Source: Ramlibacter tataouinensis (GTDB lineage Bacteria; Pseudomonadota; Gammaproteobacteria; Burkholderiales; Burkholderiaceae_C). Taken from it: a DNA stretch of 64,000 bases. The stretch spans positions 2,170,001-2,234,000 of the forward strand of contig NZ_CP010951.1 in NCBI RefSeq assembly GCF_001580455.1, read 5' to 3'. The notes under the pieces are model-generated. The model did not search any database. It saw only the letters and a list, made by a program, of their open reading frames with translations, and was not told the DNA's origin. Both the position numbers and the translations under genes were made by a program. Shown here piece after piece: positions 53,361-62,107 of this stretch; the stretch's first letter is position 1; each line of letters opens with the position of its first letter.

Positions 53361-54245
53361 TCACGCGAGAAAGATCGCCACCCGCCCGAGCACCTGGGCG
53401 TCCTTCAGGATCTTCCGGTGCCCCAGGCCCTCGGTGGCCAGCAACTGGGCGCCGCGCACCGCATGCGCGTAGGCCTGACCGTCGGCGAAACGGTTGATGC
53501 TGTCCTGGCGGTCGTGCACCACCAGCGTCGGCATGTGGATGCGCGGGCCGACGGCGTCCGGCTCGAACTGCGGCATCAGCAGGCCCTCGCGCGCCTCGAT
53601 GCGGCGCTGCATCGCCGCGCGCGTCGCCTCGGTCAGCCCGAACACATGGGCGAACAGCCGCGTGTATTCCGGCGGCGAGGCCGGCGGCGCCAGCAGCACC
53701 AGCCGGTCGACCGGCAGGCCGCGGCTGGCGACCAGGGCGCCGGCGCTGGCGCCCAGCGAGTGCCCGACCAGCGCGCGCAGCTGGAAGCCCTGCTGCCGCA
53801 GGCGCGCGGCCACATAGTCGATGGCGCGGGTGAACTGCGGCAGCGTGCTGGTCGCGCCGGCGCTGCGGCCGTGCGCCGGCATCTCCACCAGCACCGGCCG
53901 CAGGCCCTGCGCGGCCAGCGTCTCGGCCAGGGGCAGCAGCTGGCCGGCATGGCCGCCCCAGCCGTGCACCAGCAGCACGACCGGGCCGTGCGGTGCCGCG
54001 GCCGGTGAATAGAGGGTGAGGCTGGCGTCCTCGAACGGCCAGCGTTCAATCCGCCACTGCGCATCCCAGCGTTTGCGCCGATGCATCCATTTCGGCGGCA
54101 GCGGCGTGAGGAACAGCCGGCAGGCGGCGCGCACGGCCAGCGCGGGCCAGACGCGCTGCGACGCCGTGATCGCCAGGCGGAACAGGCGCACGGCGGGACT
54201 GGCCTGGTAGAACTCGGAGGTGGCCTGGACAGCGGTGCGGGTCAT
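53361..54245 (-). CDS. Alpha/beta hydrolase (esterase/lipase-like)
   Basis: This 294-residue protein has an N-terminal hydrophobic region and a hydrolase core: VVLLVHGWGGHAGQ with the oxyanion loop, LVGHSLGAS with the nucleophile Ser, VVHDRQDSINRF with the Asp and GLGHRKILKD with the His. The substrate is unknown, perhaps a lipid or an ester. It lies 13 bp after a 37-residue membrane gene and downstream of a TetR gene; a TetR-type dyad lies in front of this pair, so repression by that TetR is likely. Confidence 0.88.
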   Translation of the reverse strand: MTRTAVQATSEFYQASPAVRLFRLAITASQRVWPALAVRAACRLFLTPLPPKWMHRRKRWDAQWRIERWPFEDASLTLYSPAAAPHGPVVLLVHGWGGHAGQLLPLAETLAAQGLRPVLVEMPAHGRSAGATSTLPQFTRAIDYVAARLRQQGFQLRALVGHSLGASAGALVASRGLPVDRLVLLAPPASPPEYTRLFAHVFGLTEATRAAMQRRIEAREGLLMPQFEPDAVGPRIHMPTLVVHDRQDSINRFADGQAYAHAVRGAQLLATEGLGHRKILKDAQVLGRVAIFLA

Positions 54246-54258
54246 CTCAACTCCCGGT

Positions 54259-54372
54259 TCAAAAAAACACCATGTCGTCGTTGCGGTGCGGCAGCGCGCG
54301 CCACGACGCGACGGCGGCGATGGCGCCGCGCACCAGCCCGTACAGGGCCGCGATCAGGACAAGGGTCAGCAT
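54259..54372 (-). CDS. Small membrane protein, 37 aa, in TetR-controlled operon
   Basis: This gene has a ribosome site (AAAGGATC) upstream of an ATG at 54372. The product begins MLTLVLIAALYGLVRGAIAA, one membrane segment, and ends SWRALPHRNDDMVFF. It is 13 bp upstream of the alpha/beta hydrolase and lies just after a TetR-type operator, so it is probably the first gene of the regulated operon. I recognise no family. Its size hides it from simple gene finders. Confidence 0.6.
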   Translation of the reverse strand: MLTLVLIAALYGLVRGAIAAVASWRALPHRNDDMVFF

Positions 54373-54386
54373 GGCAGGATCCTTTC

Positions 54387-54407
54387 TTCGCACGACTGTG
54401 CGAAATA
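54387..54407. promoter_or_regulatory. TetR-type operator, site 1
   Basis: TTCGCAC-GACT-GTGCGAA (54387-54404) is a perfect 7-bp dyad with a 4-nt centre. It shares GCACGNNNGTGCGAAATA with the site in front of the TetR gene (55065-55082). It lies 15 bp upstream of the 37-aa gene's start codon. Confidence 0.75.
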
Positions 54408-54448
54408 TGGCCGGGTGAAATGAGCGAGGGACTGCATGTCTCCGTCTT

Positions 54449-55051
54449 CTAGGTCTTGTAGGTGGCGAGCAGGCGCTGCAGGGTCGCCTGCGTGCGCTCG
54501 AAGGCGCGGCCGTCGCGCATGAAGCGCACGTCGTGAATCATGCCCAGCATCAGCGAATACAACTCGCTGGCCAGCTGGTCGGGGTCGGTGTCGGGCTTGA
54601 GGTGGCGCGCATCCATCGCCTGCAGGATGGTGCGCCGCAGCGCCGCGCGCCAGCGGACCACCTCGCCGTGCAAGTGGTCGCGCAGCGGCCCCTCGCGGTC
54701 GTCGAGTTCGAAGGCGCCGGCCGAGAAGATGCAGCCGGTCTCTGCCTCGTCATCGCGGGTGCGCAGCAACCAGCGCTGCATGATCGCCTCCAGCCGCGGC
54801 AGCCCCTTGGGCTGCTGCATGGCCGGGACGAACACGTCGGCGATGAAGCGCCGGCTGAACTCGTCGATGACCGCCTTCTGCAGGGCCTCGCGCGAGCCCA
54901 CCCGCGAGAAGACACCGCTCTTGGACAGCCCGATGCGGTCGGCCACTTCTTGCAGGCTGATCGCTTCCAGCCCGTCCGAAGCCGCGAGGTCCAGCGCCGC
55001 GCCGACGATGGCAGCGCGGGTGAGCTCGCTCTTCTGGGTCTTGGCATCCAT
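54449..55051 (-). CDS. TetR-family transcriptional regulator
   Basis: This 200-residue protein has an N-terminal helix-turn-helix (LTRAAIVGAALDLAASDG, then ISLQEVADRIGLSKSGVFSR) and a C-terminal ligand-binding helical part. The start at 55051 (MDAKTQKSEL) is preferred to an upstream ATG. A dyad matching that in front of the next operon lies 13 bp upstream of the start codon, so it probably represses itself and the 37-aa gene/hydrolase operon, with an unknown inducer. Confidence 0.92.
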   Translation of the reverse strand: MDAKTQKSELTRAAIVGAALDLAASDGLEAISLQEVADRIGLSKSGVFSRVGSREALQKAVIDEFSRRFIADVFVPAMQQPKGLPRLEAIMQRWLLRTRDDEAETGCIFSAGAFELDDREGPLRDHLHGEVVRWRAALRRTILQAMDARHLKPDTDPDQLASELYSLMLGMIHDVRFMRDGRAFERTQATLQRLLATYKT

Positions 55052-55064
55052 GCGGCACATAATA

Positions 55065-55082
55065 GCACGCACGTGCGAAATA
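55065..55082. promoter_or_regulatory. TetR-type operator, site 2 (autoregulatory)
   Basis: GCACGCACGTGCGAAATA includes the palindrome CGCACGTGCG (55068-55077) and shares the GCACGNNNGTGCGAAATA pattern with site 1 at 54390-54407, in the same orientation. Confidence 0.7.
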
Positions 55083-55264
55083 GCAAGACTGCGCCGGCCT
55101 TGGGGTCATGGCGCTCGTGCATCCCAAAGATCAGGCTTGGCAGGATTTGCGCCGTCCGGCGAGCCGCGCTGCATCAGTGACCGTGCGTAAAGCCGGCTAC
55201 ATGTCCGAACGCCGGCCAGGGAAACAAAGTCTAAACAGGCCTCGAGAGTTCAATGAGGGGACGT

Positions 55265-56344
55265 ATGGGTTCACACAAGTGGACCTCGCGGCTCATCCCC
55301 GCGATGCTGCTGCTGGTGGGCGGCGGCGCCACCGCGCAAAGCTACAGGGTGGTCGACGTTGCCACGTTGGCGCAAGGCAACGCGGCGGTTGTCCGCGGAC
55401 CCAACTTGAAGAACGAAGGTGTGGGAGGCGGCACGCTGGCGGGCACCGGCAGCAGCGCGGGCGGCCAGCGAAAAGGACTGCTGTTGGCCGCCGGGGCGGT
55501 GCGGCAGATTTCCGGGCTGGGCAACACCGACGACACGATCGTCTACGGGCAGAACGATGGCGGCGCTCTTGTGGGCAGCTCCAATACCGAATCAGCCCTT
55601 CGGGCGTTCGCCGGTACCCAGGCCGGGGCGGTCAGGGAACTGCCACCCCTCAGCGGCGACACCTCGAGCGCGGCCTATGGGGTCGACAAACAGGGCCAGG
55701 CCGTTGGCTTCTCCAGCGGGGCGGGCGGCCAGCGCGCCGTGGTGTGGGATGCCAGCGGCACGCCAAGCGCATTGCCCGGGGTACCGAATGTCTCAGGCAC
55801 TCGCGCGATCGACATCAACGAGCGCGGCGATGTCGTGGGAAGCGCGAGCACTGCGGCAGGGCAACGGCCCATCTTGTGGCCCAAGGGCCAGCCGCCCACC
55901 GAGTTGCCACTGCTGGCGGGCGACGCCACCGGTGAAGCCAGCGCGATCAATGCGCGCGGTGATGTGGCCGGCTATTCGGCCAACGCGTCCGGCACGCGCC
56001 GCGCGACGGTGTGGCGTTCGAATGCCGCGGCCGTCGATCTCGGCACGCTGGCGGGCGGTGATTTCAGCCAGGCCTTCGGCATCAATGGCTCCGGGGACAT
56101 CGTGGGTACCTCCAACAGCCGGGCCGTGCTGTGGCCGGGCAGCGGTGGCATCCAGGACCTGAACAGCCTCATCCCGCCATCGGCATTCAGGCTGACCAAG
56201 GCAGTCGGCATTAACAACAACGGCACGATCATCGCGACCGGGCACGACATCCCCGCCGGGCATGGAGCGGAACACGCGCACGAGGATGAGCATGATCTCC
56301 CCGTGCGGGTGTTCCTGCTCATTCGTTCGGGAGGCGGCCCGTGA
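55265..56344 (+). CDS. Secreted HAF-repeat protein, 359 aa
   Basis: After a signal peptide (SRLIPAMLLLVGGGATAQ-like start, about residues 1-24) the protein consists of repeated units of about 45-50 residues with GxxxxAxxINxxGDVVGxSxxxxGxxxAxxW patterns (for example AIDINERGDVVGSASTAAGQ, AINARGDVAGYSANASGTRR), typical of the HAF beta-propeller-like repeat family. The role is unknown; it is probably extracellular. The start at 55265 follows GAGGGGACG. It overlaps the next gene by GTGA, so the two are one operon. Confidence 0.85.
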   Translation: MGSHKWTSRLIPAMLLLVGGGATAQSYRVVDVATLAQGNAAVVRGPNLKNEGVGGGTLAGTGSSAGGQRKGLLLAAGAVRQISGLGNTDDTIVYGQNDGGALVGSSNTESALRAFAGTQAGAVRELPPLSGDTSSAAYGVDKQGQAVGFSSGAGGQRAVVWDASGTPSALPGVPNVSGTRAIDINERGDVVGSASTAAGQRPILWPKGQPPTELPLLAGDATGEASAINARGDVAGYSANASGTRRATVWRSNAAAVDLGTLAGGDFSQAFGINGSGDIVGTSNSRAVLWPGSGGIQDLNSLIPPSAFRLTKAVGINNNGTIIATGHDIPAGHGAEHAHEDEHDLPVRVFLLIRSGGGP

Positions 56345-58494
56345 ACTCGCGCCATTGCCTCGTGGCCGCCCTGCCAGGCCTGCTGGTCGCAACCTGTTTC
56401 ATGTCGCCGGGCGCCGCGAACGCACAGCCCAGCGTCACGGGCCAATGGACCAGACTGCAGAATCTTCCCGAGTCCGCCGTCCACAATGTCGTGCTGCCCA
56501 ACGGCAGGGTCCTGATCTTCGGCCGCGACAGGGTCGAGCGGATTTGGGACCCGATCACCCAGGCGATCACCATCCCGCCCCATGCCGGCTACGACCTGTT
56601 CTGTGCAGGGCACACGCTCTTGCACGATGGACGGGTGCTCATCGCCGGCGGCCATATCGCGGACTTCGTCGGGCTGGCGAAGACCAGCATCTACAACCCG
56701 GCCACCAACAGCTGGACCGCGGTGCCCGACATGAATGCCGGTCGCTGGTACCCGACCTTGACCACTCTGCCAAACGGCGACGTGCTGGTGGTCTCCGGAC
56801 AGATCGATACATCCATTGGCGTGAACCCGCTTCCGCAGGTGTACCAGGCGGCGACGAACACCTGGCGCAACCTGACTGGCGCGCAGCTGAACCAGGGGCT
56901 GTACCCCATGATGTTCCTCGCGCCGAACGGCAGGGTGATCGACGTCGGCCCGACCAACGTCACCCGCTGGCTGGACACGGCCGGCGCTGGCACATGGTCC
57001 TTGGTGGCCTTCCGCAATTTCGGCTGGCGCGACTACGGCACCGCCGCCATGTACGCGGACGGCAAGATCCTGGTGACGGGGGGAGCTTCCGATCCGCCGA
57101 CGGCCACGGCGGAGGTCATCGACCTGAACGCGGCGTCGCCGTCGTGGCGTTCGGTGGCGCCCATGAGCATTCGCCGACGCCACCTGAACAGCACGCTCTT
57201 GCCCGATGGCACGGTGCTGGTGACCGGCGGCACATCCGGCTTCGGGCACAACGACGCGACATCACCCGTCTTCGCGGCGGAATTGTGGAACCCTGCCACC
57301 GAGACCTGGACCACGCTGGCCAGCGCATCGGTGCCACGGCTCTACCACTCTTCGGCCATGCTCCTGCCCGACGGCCGAGTGGTGACGAATGGTGGCGAGA
57401 GGACCAGCAGCGATCGCATGGCGGAGGTCGAAGTGTTCTCGCCGCCGTACCTGTTCAAGGGCGCACGCCCGACGATGAGTGGCGTGCCGGCGTCCATCGG
57501 CTGGGGCCAGCAATTCACGGTGCAGAGCCCGGATGCGGCCAGCATCGCCAAGGTGACGCTGATCCGGCTGGGGTCTCCCACCCACGCGTTCGACATGAAC
57601 CAGCGCTTGAACGTGCTGCCGTTCACGCGTGGGGCGGGCACGGTGAGCGTCACCACCCCGGCCAATGCCAATCTGGCGCCGCCCGGGCACTACATGCTGT
57701 TCATCGTCAACGGCAGCGGCGTGCCGTCCGTCGGCAGCATTGTGCGGATCAGCGGCACGGCGCCACCGCCGCCACCACCTCCGCCGCCGCCGCCTGCTCC
57801 GCCACCGGGGCCTGGCACCGGCTGTGGGCCCGAATGGAATCCAAGCACGCGCTATGTGGGCGGCGAGAGGGTGACCAGGCTGGGCAAGACCTACATTGCC
57901 AGGGTGGTGAGTGACTCGGTGTGGAATGTGGGCTCGCCGCCGGAATGGACCCCTGCTTACTGGGACCCCGCGACTTGCACGACGCCCGCGCCGGCACCGG
58001 CACCTGCCCCTGCCCCTGCACCTGCACCTGCACCTGCACCTGCACCTGCACCTGCACCTGCACCGGGGCAGGCCTGTGTGCCCTATCCCAACTGGGACCC
58101 GAACAGGCGCTATGTGGGCGGCGAACGGGTGACGAGGCTGGGCAACTACTACATTGCCAGGGCGGTGGGTGCCTCGGTGTGGAACGTGGGCTCACCGCCG
58201 GAGTGGACACCCAGCTACTGGGACGTCACGACCTGCCCGCCGACCGGGCCGGCACCGGCACCGGCACCGGCACCAGCGCCAGCACCAGCACCAGCACCAG
58301 CACCAGCACCAGCACCGGGGCAGGCCTGTGTGCCTTATCCCAACTGGGACGCGAACCTGCGCTATGTGGGCGGCGAGAAAGTAACGAGGCTGGGCAACTA
58401 CTACGTTGCGAAGGTGGTGGGGGCGTCGGTGTGGAATGTGAATTCGGCGCCCGAGTGGACCCCCAGCTACTGGGGACCCACGACCTGCCCTTGA
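56341..58494 (+). CDS. Secreted galactose-oxidase-like copper radical oxidase with three CBM5/12-type modules
   Basis: This 717-residue protein has a signal peptide (cleavage near NAQ, residue 29) and a galactose oxidase/glyoxal oxidase core. Copper and radical-site residues are conserved: Cys88 in FCAGH, Tyr137 in RWYPTL, Tyr335-His336 in RLYHSS and His415 in PTHAFD; Cys88-Tyr137 would form the thioether cofactor. Three chitin-binding-like modules follow (about residues 494-540, 578-625, 662-717), each with YVGGE(R/K)V and WNV.S.PEWTP, joined by Pro-Ala linkers. It starts with GTG, overlapping the HAF gene by 4 bp. It probably oxidises sugars or alcohols on polysaccharide and yields H2O2. 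Confidence 0.88.
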   Translation: MNSRHCLVAALPGLLVATCFMSPGAANAQPSVTGQWTRLQNLPESAVHNVVLPNGRVLIFGRDRVERIWDPITQAITIPPHAGYDLFCAGHTLLHDGRVLIAGGHIADFVGLAKTSIYNPATNSWTAVPDMNAGRWYPTLTTLPNGDVLVVSGQIDTSIGVNPLPQVYQAATNTWRNLTGAQLNQGLYPMMFLAPNGRVIDVGPTNVTRWLDTAGAGTWSLVAFRNFGWRDYGTAAMYADGKILVTGGASDPPTATAEVIDLNAASPSWRSVAPMSIRRRHLNSTLLPDGTVLVTGGTSGFGHNDATSPVFAAELWNPATETWTTLASASVPRLYHSSAMLLPDGRVVTNGGERTSSDRMAEVEVFSPPYLFKGARPTMSGVPASIGWGQQFTVQSPDAASIAKVTLIRLGSPTHAFDMNQRLNVLPFTRGAGTVSVTTPANANLAPPGHYMLFIVNGSGVPSVGSIVRISGTAPPPPPPPPPPPAPPPGPGTGCGPEWNPSTRYVGGERVTRLGKTYIARVVSDSVWNVGSPPEWTPAYWDPATCTTPAPAPAPAPAPAPAPAPAPAPAPAPAPGQACVPYPNWDPNRRYVGGERVTRLGNYYIARAVGASVWNVGSPPEWTPSYWDVTTCPPTGPAPAPAPAPAPAPAPAPAPAPAPGQACVPYPNWDANLRYVGGEKVTRLGNYYVAKVVGASVWNVNSAPEWTPSYWGPTTCP
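58015..58062. repeat. (CCTGCA)8 hexanucleotide repeat coding Pro-Ala
   Basis: Eight exact CCTGCA units lie in frame in the first linker of the copper oxidase. Because units are 6 bp, slippage would change linker length without a frameshift. Confidence 0.85.
58249..58314. repeat. (CCGGCA)4-(CCAGCA)6 hexanucleotide repeat coding Pro-Ala
   Basis: Four CCGGCA units (58249-58272), one CCAGCG and six CCAGCA units (58279-58314) form the second linker of the same gene. Codon pairs differ from the first array although both encode Pro-Ala, so the two linkers expanded separately. Confidence 0.85.
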
Positions 58495-58618
58495 GCGCGG
58501 GGAAGAAGTGCGACCAAGGCCCGCCCGGCCCGGGCACGTCCCGCGCTGCCCGAGTGCGCGTCCGTCAACCCGCGCAGTCCCGTTCACATCGCCGCTGGGC
58601 GTGACTTAAGCTTGGGGC

Positions 58619-60619
58619 ATGGGCGCCCCTTACGTTCCACAGCTCAGGCTCTACCAACATTGGCTGCGCGAGCAGCGCGGCCTCGCGTTCGCTTCGTACG
58701 ACGAGCTGTGGCGCTGGTCGACCTCGGACCTGTCCGCCTTCTGGCAATCGGTGTGGGACTATTTCGAGCTGCACTCGCCGACCCCCGCGCAGTCGGTACT
58801 GGCCGAGGAGAAGATGCCGGACACACGCTGGTTCGAGGGCGCAAGCTTCAACTACGTCCACCAGCTGCTGCGGCACGTGGACGCCGCGGATGCGGCGGGC
58901 CTGCCGGCCGTCGTGGCGCGCAACGAAGCCGGCGAGCAGCGCGAGGTCGGCTGGCGCGAGCTTCGCGCGCAGGTCGCCGCGCTGGCGCTGCACCTGCGGG
59001 CGCAGGGCGTGCAGCCGGGTGATCGCGTGGCGGCCTACCTGCCGAACGTCCCGGAAACCGTGGTGGCCTTCCTGGCGACCGTCAGCATCGGCGGCGTGTG
59101 GAGCCTGTGCGCCCCCGACATGGGAACGAACGCGGTGCTCGACCGCTTCAAGCAGATCGAGCCCAAGGTGCTGATCGCCTGCGACGGCGTGCGCTACGCC
59201 GGCAAGGCGATCGACCGGGTCGAGGTGGTGGCGCAGTTGCGCGCCGGCCTGCCCAGCGTCACGCACCTGGTGTTGCTCGAGGCCCTGGGCGCCGATGCCG
59301 CGGCGCTCGCGCCCTGCGCCGACTTCACCCAGGCCGCCGCGCAACGAGGCGCCGAGGTCGACGCCTTCGAGCCGGTCTGGCTGCCGTTCGACCATCCGCT
59401 GTGGATCGTGTATTCCAGCGGCACCACCGGATTGCCCGAGCCCATCGTGCACGGCCACGGCGGCACGGTGCTGGTCGCGCTCGTGCTGACGGTGCTGCAT
59501 GACGACATCGGCTGCAGCTACCAGGCGAACAGCTTCGGCGAGCGCTACCACTGGTACAGCTCCACCGGCTGGGTGATGTGGAACGCCCAGGTCGCGGGCC
59601 TGCTCAACGGCACCACGATCTGCATCTACGACGGCAGCCCGAGCGGCCCCAAGGACAAGCCGGACTGGGGCGTGCTGTGGCGCTTCGCCGCCGAGGTGGG
59701 CGCCACCTTCTTCGGCGCCGGCGCCGCGTTCTTCGCCAACTGCATGAAGGCGGGCCTGGAGTTGGCGGCCTGCGGTGACCTGCGGCGCGTGCGCGCGCTC
59801 GGCACCACCGGCTCGCCGCTCAGTGCCGACGTGCAGCACTGGGGCAGCGCCCAGTTCCGCGGCCTCGGCACCCCCGACATCTGGTGGTGCAACATCTCCG
59901 GCGGCACCGACTTCGCCGGCGCGTTCATCGGCGGCAACCGCGAGCTGCCGCAGTTGCCCGGCGAGATGCAATGCCGCCTGCTCGGTTGCGCGGTCGAAGC
60001 CTGGAACGAGGCGGGCCAGCCGGTGGTCGATGAAGTGGGCGAGCTGGTGTGCACCAAGCCGATCCCCTCGATGCCGCTGTTCTTCTGGGGCGACGAGGGC
60101 GGCCGGCGCTACCTCGGCAGCTATTTCGACACCTACCCCGGCGTCTGGCGCCACGGCGACTGGCTCAAGGTCACGCCGGCCGGCGGCTGCATCATCTATG
60201 GCCGCAGCGACGCCACCATCAACCGCCACGGCCTGCGCATGGGCACCAGCGAGCTGTATCGGGCGGTCGAGGCGCTGCCCGAGGTGCTGGACTCGATGGT
60301 GGTCGACCTCGAGTACCTGGGACGCCCCAGCTGGATGCCGCTGTTCGTGGTGCTGCGCGAGGGCCAGGCCCTGGACGCGGCGATGAAAGCGAAGATCAAC
60401 GGCGCGATCCGCGACGCGCTCTCGCCGCGCTTCCTGCCCGACCAGGTCTATGCGGTCGCCCAGATTCCGCGCACCCTGTCCGGCAAGAAGCAGGAGCTGC
60501 CGATCAAGAAGCTGCTGCTCGGCCAGCCGATCGAAAAGGTGCTCAACCAGGACGCGATGGCCAATCCGGAATGCCTGGCCTGGTATGTCGAGCTGGCGCG
60601 CGAGCGCAGCGCCAGCTGA
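58619..60619 (+). CDS. Acetoacetate-CoA ligase (acetoacetyl-CoA synthetase)
   Basis: This 666-residue adenylate-forming enzyme makes acetoacetyl-CoA from acetoacetate, CoA and ATP and links ketone bodies or PHB to central metabolism. The AMP-binding signature YSSGTTGLPEP is at about residues 265-275; the N-terminal WFEGASFNYVHQLL and C-terminal GKKQELPIKKLLLG (with the catalytic Lys) fit the AacS type. No acetoacetate-forming genes are nearby. Length is typical. Confidence 0.92.
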   Translation: MGAPYVPQLRLYQHWLREQRGLAFASYDELWRWSTSDLSAFWQSVWDYFELHSPTPAQSVLAEEKMPDTRWFEGASFNYVHQLLRHVDAADAAGLPAVVARNEAGEQREVGWRELRAQVAALALHLRAQGVQPGDRVAAYLPNVPETVVAFLATVSIGGVWSLCAPDMGTNAVLDRFKQIEPKVLIACDGVRYAGKAIDRVEVVAQLRAGLPSVTHLVLLEALGADAAALAPCADFTQAAAQRGAEVDAFEPVWLPFDHPLWIVYSSGTTGLPEPIVHGHGGTVLVALVLTVLHDDIGCSYQANSFGERYHWYSSTGWVMWNAQVAGLLNGTTICIYDGSPSGPKDKPDWGVLWRFAAEVGATFFGAGAAFFANCMKAGLELAACGDLRRVRALGTTGSPLSADVQHWGSAQFRGLGTPDIWWCNISGGTDFAGAFIGGNRELPQLPGEMQCRLLGCAVEAWNEAGQPVVDEVGELVCTKPIPSMPLFFWGDEGGRRYLGSYFDTYPGVWRHGDWLKVTPAGGCIIYGRSDATINRHGLRMGTSELYRAVEALPEVLDSMVVDLEYLGRPSWMPLFVVLREGQALDAAMKAKINGAIRDALSPRFLPDQVYAVAQIPRTLSGKKQELPIKKLLLGQPIEKVLNQDAMANPECLAWYVELARERSAS

Positions 60620-60621
60620 CA

Positions 60622-61527
60622 CTAGCGCGTGGTGGCGGGCCGGCGGTTCACCAGCACGATGCCCAGCGCCACGCCCGCCAGCGCCAGCACCAGTTGCGCC
60701 GTCAGCGGCTCGCGCAGCAGGGCGACGCCGAACACCAGCGCGAACACCGGCGTGAGGAAGGTGAACGAGGACATCTGCGTGGCCGGGTAGTGCCGCAGCA
60801 GCCACATCCAGGCCAGGTAGCTGGCGAAGGCGCCGATCACGGTCTGCACCGCCAGCGAGCTCCAGGCGTAGGCCGAATACTGCAGCGACCAGCTTTCGCC
60901 CAGCGCCAGCGACAGCAGCGGCGCCACCGCCGCGGTCACCGCCACCTGGTAGAACAGGGTCTTCTCGGCGCTCGCCGTGGCCATGGCGCTCGCGCGGATC
61001 ACCAGGGTCGTCAGGCCCCACAGCACGCCCGCCGCCAGCGCCAGCGCGTCGCCGCGCAGGTGGCGCGCCGTGGCGCCGCCGGCGAAGCCCTCGCTGAAGG
61101 CGACGGCGACGGCGGCGAATGCGATCAGCAGCCCCGTCCACTGCACTGCGCGCAAGGTCTCCGAAGGCACCAGCCGCGGCAGCAGCGCCGCCACCACGAA
61201 GGGCGAGGTGTAGAGGAAGACCGTCAGGCGCGAGGCGGTGGTCTCGCGCAGCCCCAGGTAGATGCAGCTGAATTCGGCGGCGAACAGCAGGCCGGCCAGC
61301 AGGCCGGGGCCCAGGGTGCCGTCGCGCGCGAACAGCGGGACCCGGCGCGCCAGGCACCAGAGCCACAGCAACAGGGTGGCGCCGGCGAAGCGGATCGCCG
61401 CCTGCCATAGCGGCGGCACTTCACCGACGGTGGTCTTGATCAGGATTTGCTGGAAGCCCCAGAACAGGCAGCACGCCAGCAGCAGTGAGATCGCGAGTGA
61501 ATCGAGGTGCGCCTTTCTTGCGGTCAT
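60622..61527 (-). CDS. EamA/DMT-family exporter
   Basis: This 301-residue protein has ten predicted membrane segments in two EamA repeats: LLACCLFWGFQQILIKTT in the first, and GDALALAAGVLWGLTTLVIR in the second. The family exports amino acids or other metabolites; the substrate is unknown. Its stop lies 2 bp from the acetoacetate-CoA ligase stop, tail to tail. Confidence 0.9.
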   Translation of the reverse strand: MTARKAHLDSLAISLLLACCLFWGFQQILIKTTVGEVPPLWQAAIRFAGATLLLWLWCLARRVPLFARDGTLGPGLLAGLLFAAEFSCIYLGLRETTASRLTVFLYTSPFVVAALLPRLVPSETLRAVQWTGLLIAFAAVAVAFSEGFAGGATARHLRGDALALAAGVLWGLTTLVIRASAMATASAEKTLFYQVAVTAAVAPLLSLALGESWSLQYSAYAWSSLAVQTVIGAFASYLAWMWLLRHYPATQMSSFTFLTPVFALVFGVALLREPLTAQLVLALAGVALGIVLVNRRPATTR

Positions 61528-61583
61528 CGAGCGATGTTAGCGACGGCGCCCGAAACGCGCTGTCGGCTAGGAGTCTCCCGGAC

Positions 61584-62099
61584 TCAGAGCGGGTGCTCGG
61601 TGTAGTAGCGTCCGCCGTGGAACAGCAGCGGCGAGGCCCCGGCGCGCCAGCTGCAGCGCTCCACTTCGCCGACGAAGATCACGTGGTCGCCTTCCTCATA
61701 GCGGCTGCGGTTGAAGCACTCGAAGGTCGCGGCCGCGCCTTCGAGCAGCGGCGCGCCGCCGTTGCCTTCGATGAAGCTCACGCCGCTCCAGCGGTCGTTG
61801 CCGCGCGAGGCAAAGCGCTCCGCCAGCGCCTTCTGCTCGCGGGCCAGCACGTTGATCGCGTAGTGCGAGCCGGCACGGAACACCGCCAGCGACGCCGCCG
61901 CCTGCGCCAGGCTCCAGAGCACCAGCGGCGGCGCGAGCGACACCGAATTGAAGGAGTTGGCGGTCAGGCCGATCACCTGGCCGTCGGCGGCGCGCGCGGT
62001 CACGATGGTCACCCCGGTGGCGAACATGCCGAGGGCGGTGCGGAACTCCAGCGCCGAGAAGCCGGGCGGCGTGGCTTTGATGGGCGGGCTCATGGCCAT
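61584..62099 (-). CDS. Flavin reductase domain protein
   Basis: This protein of about 171 residues has the FMN-binding split-barrel fold of the flavin reductase family: LGMFATGVTIVTARA near the start, GLTANSFNSVSLAPPLVLWSL and SHYAINVLAREQKALAERFA. It supplies reduced flavin, or is the reductase part of a two-component monooxygenase; no monooxygenase is nearby. It lies 8 bp after dadA on the same strand and may be co-transcribed. Starts at 62099 and 62093 are both possible. Confidence 0.9.
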   Translation of the reverse strand: MAMSPPIKATPPGFSALEFRTALGMFATGVTIVTARAADGQVIGLTANSFNSVSLAPPLVLWSLAQAAASLAVFRAGSHYAINVLAREQKALAERFASRGNDRWSGVSFIEGNGGAPLLEGAAATFECFNRSRYEEGDHVIFVGEVERCSWRAGASPLLFHGGRYYTEHPL

Positions 62100-62107
62100 G
62101 CGGGGCC

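Noticed and set aside
57749..58587. Possible CRISPR-like or tandem repeat array in the oxidase gene
   Set aside because: The repeats are hexamers coding Pro-Ala linkers, with no spacers.
58565..61408. 947-aa minus-strand frame across acetoacetate-CoA ligase
   Set aside because: Very long but low-information frame of the kind expected in high-GC DNA; both recognised genes beneath it are strong.
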